Assembly (NCBI GenBank): GCA_039794405.1
Contig: JBDIVL010000067.1
Location: 1 to 14,409, forward strand
Reading direction: 5' to 3'
DNA: 14,409 bases
Origin: JBDIVL01 sp039794405
Lineage (GTDB): Bacteria > Planctomycetota > Brocadiia > Brocadiales > Brocadiaceae
The notes beneath the pieces are model-generated. The model had not been told where the DNA came from, did no database searches, and was given only the letters and a program-made list of their open reading frames with translations. Positions 1 to 6,185 of this stretch are shown here, piece by piece. A program made the translations under genes and the position numbers. Position 1 is the stretch's first letter; each line of letters opens with the position of its first letter.

Positions 1-117
1 CAGAATGAGAAGCCCGATAGATGCCCATTTTGTCCCTGATGATCTCCAGATTTCTCTCACTATGTATGCAACTGACGCTATCACATATACAATCAACGTG
101 ATGTTTATTAAACTCAT
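1..117 (-). CDS. ccsA: CcsA/ResC-type cytochrome c assembly protein, N-terminus only (runs off the left edge)
   Basis: Thirty-nine codons are visible, beginning MSLINITLIVYVIASVAYIV and continuing into WRSSGTKWASIGLLIL. This is one hydrophobic helix, a short basic loop and the start of a second helix, the usual opening of CcsA/ResC proteins. In System II cytochrome c maturation, CcsA works with ResB to carry haem across the membrane and attach it to CXXCH motifs of exported apocytochromes. Its ATG directly follows the TAG of resB, and its ribosome binding site (GGAGGTGA) lies inside the last codons of resB, so the two are translationally coupled. The WWD haem-handling motif that would prove the family lies outside the window, so the call rests on the N-terminal shape and on the resB neighbour. 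Confidence 0.75.
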   Translation of the reverse strand, partial: MSLINITLIVYVIASVAYIVREIWRSSGTKWASIGLLIL

Positions 118-2010
118 CTAATTGTTCACCTCCACCTCTCTTTTTTGTCTTTTCCGTAGAAATGGCTTCACATAAAAAATAAATATAACCCCGAAGCATA
201 ATGCCCCAAAGCCTGAATAAACCACAGGAATACCAGGGTCTTTAACAATTTGTAAACCAGAATAAGCCCCAGCTTCAGGATCGTAACTCGACTGATATAT
301 AACGTATCCTTTATACTCTAATGGGTCGTTCACCCTGATAGTTTTTTCTGCAACTGTTTGCCCATTATCCTCAATTCTTAGTTTACTCGTAAAATGTTTA
401 ATCGATTCACCAGTAGACTCATAGAGAAGCGCAAAATTGTTATCAGTATACCAGGTTGCATACGGGTTATTGGAAAATATCCAACTCTCCATTTTTCCTC
501 TTGGCCCTTCAATTTCAACAAGAGTTGCAGGTACCCCTACTTGATCTGATTTCTTCATTACCTCCTGCTTGAAATCAAACGATGGAAAATAGTCGGTTAC
601 CATAATTTGGTGATCTGTATCAGGAACCGTATATTTCTTACCTAACTCCCATGGTACAGTACCAATGACACGCTTATCTTTAATGTAGACAATCACCTGT
701 TTCCCCTCGGATGACTGTAAAACCCGTATAGTGTTTTTAGCCATATAAGTACTACCAATGCCACTACAGGTTAATTTTAGATTTTTATATTTCGAAGGAT
801 GCATTTTGTCCCAGTCTGGAAATTTTTCAAATATCCAACGGGTTTCTGCACCTTCAGGGCCATTAATCTCCACCTGGACGGCAGGATTGTCAGGTGGTTG
901 TTCATTTAAAGGCCGTTTATCTCCATAGTTAAGCACGTATTGCAACATAGTCACCGTACAGCCAGTTCCCTCCAATTTAAAGGTCTTATTTAAATTCATC
1001 GGATATTCTTGGAACAATCCTTTATCAGGTATCGAAACGGATAGTTTTGGGATAGTCGTTTCGGTTGAACTAATAGTTTTGTCCAACTCCTCCTGAGAAG
1101 GCAACCAGAGGTACTCAATACGCAGATTTTGTTTCTTGTCATCATAGGAATTCCGCTCATGTGCCAATAACCAGCCTTCAGCAGCAACTTGTTCAGAGCC
1201 AAATAATTTTACAAAAACAGCAGGGTTGTCCGGCTTATCCGTCACATTTATCGGTTCTTGTCTTAACTCTGCATCCGGAATGTAATCCTTGATCGTTACT
1301 TTATAATCAGAACCGGGAACCCGATACCTTTTTCCGGGTTTCACTTCCAACACTTTTTGACGGTCTTTACTTTTTACATAAGATACCAGTTGAAATTTTG
1401 GCTCATTTTTTTCAAGGATAAAGTCATCCAATGCAATAGCAAATGGCAAATCCTTCTTAACATAATCTACTTTTCCTTGCCGATTGATCATTTGTGTAAG
1501 GTAATAATTTACCGATTTTCCTTCATAAACATTCACACCACCTTTCACACCTAACTGAAACTTTATAACACCGCCGACTAAAATTAAAACAAGGCTTAAG
1601 TGCGTAAGGACAAAACCAGTCTGCAGAAAAGTATTTTTCCATCTTTTAATGGTACAGCAAATAAGGTTAGCACACAATAGCAATAAAAGGAATGAGAACC
1701 AATAAGAGTAAAAAACATTACTAAGTTGAGTTACCCGAAAAAAGGTTGCCAGCCCATAGCCATACTTTGCAATGTATTCGTCCAGTGTCCTCTGCTGAAG
1801 AATTACTGTTCCCAAAATACAGGCCACTACCATAACGAGAATAATTACTACAGCAAGCTTAACCGAACATAAAAACTGCCAAATTTTGTTCGAATCATCT
1901 TTGTTGATTTGGCTAGGATGCCTTACCTTATTTCCCTGCTTAATACTGTCTTTTCCCTCTATTTTCATACGAGGTTGGTCTTTTACATTTTTCACATTAA
2001 CAGAATCCAT
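118..2010 (-). CDS. resB: ResB-like cytochrome c biogenesis protein
   Basis: This is the System II (Ccs) partner of CcsA, which handles haem and apocytochrome on the outer face of the energised membrane. The 630-residue protein has a hydrophilic cytoplasmic tail (about 1-47), helix 1 at about 49-72, helix 2 at about 103-121, helix 3 at about 132-150 with a His (H137, LTHLSL) that is typical of the family, a long external domain (about 155-592) and a final helix at about 594-614, ending in a basic tail. That order is the ResB/Ccs1 layout; Bacillus ResB is somewhat shorter. No strong Shine-Dalgarno precedes the ATG at 2010, but a sigma70-like promoter sits about 40 bp upstream. A second Met at residue 15 has no better ribosome site. 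ccsA follows without a gap. Family call firm; exact start less so. Confidence 0.9.
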   Translation of the reverse strand: MDSVNVKNVKDQPRMKIEGKDSIKQGNKVRHPSQINKDDSNKIWQFLCSVKLAVVIILVMVVACILGTVILQQRTLDEYIAKYGYGLATFFRVTQLSNVFYSYWFSFLLLLLCANLICCTIKRWKNTFLQTGFVLTHLSLVLILVGGVIKFQLGVKGGVNVYEGKSVNYYLTQMINRQGKVDYVKKDLPFAIALDDFILEKNEPKFQLVSYVKSKDRQKVLEVKPGKRYRVPGSDYKVTIKDYIPDAELRQEPINVTDKPDNPAVFVKLFGSEQVAAEGWLLAHERNSYDDKKQNLRIEYLWLPSQEELDKTISSTETTIPKLSVSIPDKGLFQEYPMNLNKTFKLEGTGCTVTMLQYVLNYGDKRPLNEQPPDNPAVQVEINGPEGAETRWIFEKFPDWDKMHPSKYKNLKLTCSGIGSTYMAKNTIRVLQSSEGKQVIVYIKDKRVIGTVPWELGKKYTVPDTDHQIMVTDYFPSFDFKQEVMKKSDQVGVPATLVEIEGPRGKMESWIFSNNPYATWYTDNNFALLYESTGESIKHFTSKLRIEDNGQTVAEKTIRVNDPLEYKGYVIYQSSYDPEAGAYSGLQIVKDPGIPVVYSGFGALCFGVIFIFYVKPFLRKRQKREVEVNN

Positions 2011-2050
2011 ATCAATATTAGTAACGACAAATAAAATTACATAGTTAACA

Positions 2051-2079
2051 ACTATACATTACACTTACAATATTTACAA
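2051..2079 (-). promoter_or_regulatory. Predicted sigma70-like promoter for resB-ccsA
   Basis: On the minus strand, TTGTAA (2074-2079) and TATAGT (2051-2056) are separated by exactly 17 bp, about 40 bp before the resB start codon. The -10 box matches the consensus at five of six bases and the -35 at four of six. The region is AT-rich, so chance matches are possible. Confidence 0.45.
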
Positions 2080-2222
2080 ACAACAGAATCTTGCTTTTAG
2101 TATCACTGAAGTGCCGAAATTTTTAGGTAATACTAGGGGTTGTTTTGAAATTTGGTTTGTGAATTGTGGACAAAGAAGATCGGTCGTATCTAATCCAATT
2201 TATAAACCAACGTTTCTTTTGA

Positions 2223-2256
2223 ATGGTTTTCAACCATCGGGAAACAGCTATTCCCG
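2223..2256. other. Two adjacent perfect hairpins downstream of the OmpA-like gene
   Basis: ATGGTT/AACCAT (2223-2228 with 2232-2237, 3-nt loop) is followed at once by CGGGAA/TTCCCG (2238-2243 with 2251-2256, 7-nt loop). They lie 9-42 nt beyond the stop codon of the OmpA-like gene read on the minus strand. No T-tract follows, so they look more like a 3'-end stabilising or factor-dependent termination structure than a classical intrinsic terminator. The rest of 2080-2222 shows no gene: the plus-strand frame across it has no ribosome site or recognisable protein. Confidence 0.4.
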
Positions 2257-2264
2257 CAAACAAC

Positions 2265-2990
2265 TTATTTTTCTTCAATGTCCTCCACCTCTTCTTCAAT
2301 CTCTTCTATTTGATATTCTTGTTCGTTTAAAGAGGTATCCTTAGGAGGCAATGAAGTGACTGTTGACAATATTAAAAATTCCACCCTCCTGTTTTCTTTC
2401 TTTCCGCTAGAAGTGGCGTTAGATGCTATCGGCCGGTTAGGACCGAAGCCAGCGACGTGGATTCTTTTTTCCGGTATATTCTCAGTTTTTGTTAAAAAGT
2501 GAAACACACTAAGCGACCGAGCTGCCGATAAGTGATGGTTAGAATCCCATAGATGTTTTGTTCGCAAAATAGGATCAGTATCAGTATGACCGTCGATCCT
2601 GATTGAAATTGAAGGGTTTTCCTTAAGAAATACTGCGATCTTACTTAATGCCTTCTCTCCATTAGGTTTTATTGCTGCCATACCGGAGTCAAACAGTATC
2701 TTCTCTGGAAAAAGGAGCACCGGACCTTCAACGGTATCCCTGACTGTTACGCCCTCACCAATCGACTTCGCAAGCTTTCTGAGTTTATTCATCTCCTCTT
2801 CACTTGCCTTAAGCCTGTCCGATAGGGAAGAAAGTTGTCTTTTAAGATTTGTTAGTTCCTCTGATTGATCCCTTATTGTAATCGCCTGCCTTCTATTTAA
2901 ACTTCTGAGTTCATTTAACTCAGCACAACCCGACATTCCTATAAATACTATCAAAAGGAAAAACTTTACATATTTACTATATCGCAACAT
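2265..2990 (-). CDS. OmpA/Pal-family peptidoglycan-binding lipoprotein
   Basis: A lipoprotein signal opens the 241-residue protein: a basic and hydrophobic stretch ending in the lipobox GMSGC, with Cys22 the likely lipidated residue. Residues about 25-75 are heptad-rich and probably coiled coil. The OmpA C-terminal domain spans about 90-210, with LFDSG, the DGHTDTDP signature (133-140), LSAARS (R158) and an ENRRVEF end (R201/R202), the elements that bind meso-diaminopimelate in peptidoglycan. The product should tie the outer membrane or another envelope layer to the cell wall. A very acidic tail (residues 224-240) follows the domain and is unusual for Pal. The start is fixed by GGAGG six bases before the ATG. 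There are no tol genes beside it, so it is not named pal. Confidence 0.88.
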   Translation of the reverse strand: MLRYSKYVKFFLLIVFIGMSGCAELNELRSLNRRQAITIRDQSEELTNLKRQLSSLSDRLKASEEEMNKLRKLAKSIGEGVTVRDTVEGPVLLFPEKILFDSGMAAIKPNGEKALSKIAVFLKENPSISIRIDGHTDTDPILRTKHLWDSNHHLSAARSLSVFHFLTKTENIPEKRIHVAGFGPNRPIASNATSSGKKENRRVEFLILSTVTSLPPKDTSLNEQEYQIEEIEEEVEDIEEK

Positions 2991-3073
2991 TTTTTTCCTC
3001 CAGCGGGTGTAAGACAGAATAAAAATTTACATACCATATCACCAACACCTAATTACCTGTTAATAAAGTATAG

Positions 3074-3102
3074 ACTATAACATCTAAGATACTTGTTTTC
3101 AA
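3074..3102 (-). promoter_or_regulatory. Predicted sigma70-like promoter for the OmpA-like lipoprotein gene
   Basis: Minus-strand TTGAAA (3097-3102) and TATAGT (3074-3079) are spaced by 17 bp. The start codon is at 2990, giving a leader of about 75 nt. The -10 box is identical to the one in front of resB. The match is by eye and unproven. Confidence 0.48.
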
Positions 3103-3195
3103 GGGTTTTTTCTATGAATTTTATTTTTAACGTTTCATTGTATATAAAGCTTTTCTGCGAAAGAAATGATAAGTACTTCTTATGTAGATTTCTAT

Positions 3196-3579
3196 TTATT
3201 TATAAACCCTATCAGGGTCAAAAACCTTGCTCTCTGCAATCTGGATATTATTTGTTTTTGGTATATATTCCCGGTAAAAGCATGTCTTGTAACCGGCATG
3301 GCATGCCGCGACATGTTGTTCCACCATAAAAACCAGCGAATTCCCCTCGCAATCGAAAAATATCCTTTTTACAATCTGAATATGGCCGGAAGTCTCTCCT
3401 TTAATCATTAATCGATTTTGAGAACGGCGAAATACATGAATCTTACCTGTTTCGATTGTTTTTACAACAGCATCTCTGTTCATATAGCAAAGAGTAAGTA
3501 CTTTTCTATCCTGTGCATCAACAATTACTGATGGGATGAGACCTTTCTCATCGAAGTGCAATTTTTCCAATAACTGCAT
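3196..3579 (-). CDS. hisI: Phosphoribosyl-AMP cyclohydrolase (histidine biosynthesis)
   Basis: HisI opens the adenine ring of phosphoribosyl-AMP, the third step of histidine synthesis, in the cytoplasm. The 127-residue protein is a stand-alone HisI with no HisE domain. Visible motifs are CYMNRDA (31-37), a RRSQNRLMIKGETSGH block (51-66), and AACHAGYKTCFYRE (91-104), whose two Cys (C93, C100) keep the C-x6-C spacing of the zinc site. The usual D-C-D-G-D metal motif reads D-C-E-G-N (76-80), keeping the first Asp and the Cys but changing the other two acids. The start is secured by AAGGAG seven bases before the ATG. Stop and start are separated from both neighbours by about 200-270 bp, so it may be its own unit. 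Confidence 0.88.
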   Translation of the reverse strand: MQLLEKLHFDEKGLIPSVIVDAQDRKVLTLCYMNRDAVVKTIETGKIHVFRRSQNRLMIKGETSGHIQIVKRIFFDCEGNSLVFMVEQHVAACHAGYKTCFYREYIPKTNNIQIAESKVFDPDRVYK

Positions 3580-3847
3580 AAGGTATCTCCTTCAAATACT
3601 TTATGAACTGTTTATCTTTACCAATGAGTCAAGTTTTAAAAGTAACCGATATTATATAAGCAGTTAGCTATCAGCGGTTAGCCGGTAACTTCTGCCTAAT
3701 TGCTAACAATGGATAAACGAGTAGATGAGTGAATGGATGTATATTCATTTACTCACCAATACATCCACTCGCCCATCCATGAACTATAAACTGACTGTTG
3801 ACAGATCATGATCTACTTTATCGGTCTGAGGCTTCGCCTCGCTAGAT
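3580..3847. other. Intergenic region with a long imperfect hairpin between hisI and thiE
   Basis: No gene is seen here. 3721-3742 and 3759-3780 are an imperfect inverted repeat (17 of 22 positions), and its mismatches are all transitions, so many can pair as G-U in RNA. The arms are built from variants of a GAATG/GATG unit. Around 3662-3690 the short string TTAGC recurs (TTAGCTATC, GGTTAGCC). These are signs of a decayed intergenic repeat rather than of a known RNA gene. Confidence 0.45.
3820..3845. repeat. Dispersed intergenic repeat, copy 1, with a GAGGC/GCCTC hairpin
   Basis: The segment beginning ATCGGTCTGAGGC matches 11511-11536 at about 21 of 26 bases, in the same orientation. In this copy GAGGC-TTC-GCCTC forms a perfect 5-bp hairpin just beyond the thiE stop codon. 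No T-tract follows on the minus strand, so it is not a clear terminator. Confidence 0.45.
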
Positions 3848-4498
3848 TTATGAATACTTTTTAAATGCTGTAATTCTCCTGTATAAAAGTCTCGCAGCAT
3901 CTTCCGGGTTATCAGCATGCATAATACTTGAGATAACTGCAATACCATCTGCCCCTTTATCCAAAACTGTTTCTACATTTCCTCCATGAATTCCACCTAA
4001 TGCAATCACCGGCATCTTAACCTCATTTTTTATCTTCCGGATTTCTTCAGGTCCAACCGGTTCTAGAAGTCCAGCCTTTGAAGGTGTCGGAAAAATCGGG
4101 CCGAAAGTAATATAATCGGCTTTATAGTTCTGGGCTTGCAGCACCTCTTGACGATTATGGGTAGATATTCCAATCAGTTTTTCAAAACCAAGGAATCTTC
4201 TTGCCAGAGGAAACGGCAATGATTGCCAGCCAAGGTGGACTCCATCCGCCTCGACTGCAAGGGCGACATCAATCCTGTCGTTAATGATAAAACTTGCTTT
4301 GAAATCTAAGGTCATCTTTCTTAGTTCACATGCCAAAGAATAAAGTTCATATGTCGTCAGCCCCTTTTCCCTTAACTGCACTGTTTTTACACCGCCCTTA
4401 AGCGCTAATTTTATTGTATTCAAAAATGGCTGCTTGCAAAGGTTTCTGTCTGTAATGAGCGTTAAGAAAAGATTATCAATGATCTGCTTATCCTGCAT
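3848..4498 (-). CDS. thiE: Thiamine-phosphate synthase / TenI-like protein
   Basis: ThiE joins HMP-pyrophosphate and the thiazole phosphate to give thiamine phosphate. The 216-residue TIM barrel shows LITDR (14-18), VQLREKG (40-46), IINDR (71-75), DGVHLGWQSLP (85-95), GISTH (110-114), GPIFPTPSKAG (133-143) and ALGGI (166-170). QLREK, ND and the FPTxSK phosphate loop are as in ThiE. The usual GQxD segment, which supplies a magnesium-binding Asp in Bacillus ThiE, reads GWQS instead. That variant, with PSKAG, resembles a TenI-like branch, so thiazole tautomerase activity is an alternative. An in-frame TAA four codons upstream fixes the ATG as the start. No good Shine-Dalgarno and no TPP riboswitch are seen in the 79-bp gap to purB, so it may be co-transcribed with purB. 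Confidence 0.82.
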   Translation of the reverse strand: MQDKQIIDNLFLTLITDRNLCKQPFLNTIKLALKGGVKTVQLREKGLTTYELYSLACELRKMTLDFKASFIINDRIDVALAVEADGVHLGWQSLPFPLARRFLGFEKLIGISTHNRQEVLQAQNYKADYITFGPIFPTPSKAGLLEPVGPEEIRKIKNEVKMPVIALGGIHGGNVETVLDKGADGIAVISSIMHADNPEDAARLLYRRITAFKKYS

Positions 4499-4577
4499 AA
4501 CAAACTGTTATATCTCGACGATACCTCCAATCGAATAAATCGAAAGGCAGCGAGCAACGTAACACCTCATGTGTGTA

Positions 4578-6032
4578 TTACACAGACAATACGGGTATGG
4601 ATTTTTTGTCGATAAGATGGCTATAGCGTTCCAAAATAGAACCGGTAATCTGATCCATAAATTCTTTCACTTGCTGCGGTGCCCTACCAACCAGCCTTGC
4701 TGGATCACAAATTTCTTTCAATCTTGATTGAATCCGGGAAAATGACGAATCCTGTGCAATCAGATCAATCAGGTCGTTTCTATCCCCTTTTTCTTTCATC
4801 CTGTGGACAACGTCCATGGTATGCCTTCGAATCCTTTCGTGAAGTTCCTGACGATCACCACCTGCATTCACGGCCTCCATGAGGATATTCTCAGTTACCA
4901 TAAAGGGTAATTCATCCGCAAGGTGGCGGTTGATAACGGAGGGATAAACCTTTATTCCTGAAATAACGTTTAATACAATGTTTAATATACTATCAACAGC
5001 GAGGAATGCCTCAGGAATAGAAATTCTTTTATTAGCAGAATCGTCCAGTGTTCTTTCAAACCACTGAGAGGCAGCAGTAAATGCTGGGTTCAAACAATTA
5101 CAGAGTACATAGCGTGCAATGGCAGCCACACGCTCACAACGCATAGGGTTTCTTTTATAAGCCATGGCAGAAGATCCAATTTGTTCCTCCTCAAATGGCT
5201 CTTCTACTTCTTTTAAATGTTGAAGTAGCCGCATATCATTGGAAAACTTATATGAAGATTGTGCAACCCCAGCAAGGGAAAATACAATCTGGCTATCGAT
5301 TTTTCGACTGTAAGTCTGCCCTGTCACTGAGTAATATTTGTCAAATCCCATCTTCTCTGTAACAAGTTCATCCAGCTTTTTTACTTTACCGGTATCGTTC
5401 TGAAAAAGCGCCATAAAACTCGCTTGCGTACCCGTCGTGCCTTTTACACCCTGAAACCGCAATCCCTTGATTCTCATTTCAATCTCTTCAACATCAAAAG
5501 CAAAATCCTGCATCCATAAGGAAACCCGCTTGCCTAACGTTGTTGGCTGGGCTGGCTGAAAATGGGTAAAACTTAAGGTCGCAAGGTCTTTATATTTCAT
5601 TGCCAGATTTGAAAAAAGACTTAATACGTTTATCAATTTTGCAAAGAGAATCTGTAATCCTTCCTTCATCTGTATGATGTCCGTATTGTCTTGTACATAA
5701 GCACTCGTCGCACCTAAATGAATAATCGATCTTGCCTTTGGGCATTGTTCACCATAAGCATGAATATGCGACATAACGTCATGTCTGAATTTTTTTTCAT
5801 ACTCTTTTGCAGCATCAAAGTTAATTGTATCCTGAAAGCGCCGCATTTCTTCGATCTGCTCACCGGTAACAGCCTGCAATCCAAGTTCCCGCTGGGCCTC
5901 TGCAAGTGCAATCCAAAGCCTCCTCCAGGTACTAAATTTATGCTGGTCAGAAAAGATAAAACACATTTCCGTACTGGCATACCGTTCCGAGAATGGAGAT
6001 TGATATTGGTTGTAACGATTATTACATGACAT
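4578..6032 (-). CDS. purB: Adenylosuccinate lyase, eukaryote-like form
   Basis: PurB acts twice in purine synthesis, cleaving SAICAR to AICAR and adenylosuccinate to AMP, each time releasing fumarate. The 484-residue protein carries the fumarase/aspartase-superfamily motifs: HLGATSAYVQDNTD (105-118), SFTHFQPAQPTT with the catalytic His157, KGTTGTQASF (197-206) and the flexible loop GSSAMAYKRNPM (286-297) with the catalytic Ser. The opening (SPFSERYASTEMCFIFSD), the block WFERTLDDSAN and the late GRAPQQV are much closer to animal ADSL, as I recall it, than to the shorter Bacillus-type PurB of about 430 residues; the length equals that of human ADSL. An in-frame TAA two codons before the ATG fixes the start, though the only purine-rich ribosome-like sequence (GAGGGG) is about 22 bp away. 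Confidence 0.93.
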   Translation of the reverse strand: MSCNNRYNQYQSPFSERYASTEMCFIFSDQHKFSTWRRLWIALAEAQRELGLQAVTGEQIEEMRRFQDTINFDAAKEYEKKFRHDVMSHIHAYGEQCPKARSIIHLGATSAYVQDNTDIIQMKEGLQILFAKLINVLSLFSNLAMKYKDLATLSFTHFQPAQPTTLGKRVSLWMQDFAFDVEEIEMRIKGLRFQGVKGTTGTQASFMALFQNDTGKVKKLDELVTEKMGFDKYYSVTGQTYSRKIDSQIVFSLAGVAQSSYKFSNDMRLLQHLKEVEEPFEEEQIGSSAMAYKRNPMRCERVAAIARYVLCNCLNPAFTAASQWFERTLDDSANKRISIPEAFLAVDSILNIVLNVISGIKVYPSVINRHLADELPFMVTENILMEAVNAGGDRQELHERIRRHTMDVVHRMKEKGDRNDLIDLIAQDSSFSRIQSRLKEICDPARLVGRAPQQVKEFMDQITGSILERYSHLIDKKSIPVLSV

Positions 6033-6116
6033 AAATTAATAGAACTTAATTTTTCCCCTCTGTAATAAGTAATTTAAGAAAGTATTTTAATAACAAAAGT
6101 GTAAAAATCAACCTTT

Positions 6117-6153
6117 AATAAAAAAAGGCGTCGTACTTGTAAAGTACAACGCC
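6117..6153 (-). terminator. Intrinsic terminator of groES-groEL
   Basis: Read on the minus strand, a 12-bp stem (6142-6153 with 6127-6138, one G-U pair, 3-nt loop) beginning GGCGTTGTACTT is followed by TTTTTTATT. It starts about 33 nt past the groEL stop codon. The stem, small loop and T-tract make it a textbook terminator. Confidence 0.85.
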
Positions 6154-6185
6154 CTCTTTATAAGAAAATTTTTGCATGATTCCGA

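Noticed and set aside
2111..2344. Plus-strand open frame of 77 codons
   Set aside because: It starts in the intergenic hairpin region and runs into the OmpA-like gene antisense; no ribosome site or protein-like features.
3093..3411. Plus-strand frames over the 3' half of hisI
   Set aside because: Antisense to a clear hisI gene and without start signals.
4499..4577. TPP riboswitch ahead of thiE
   Set aside because: The gap to purB is only 79 bp and lacks the conserved CTGAGA core of the thi-box.
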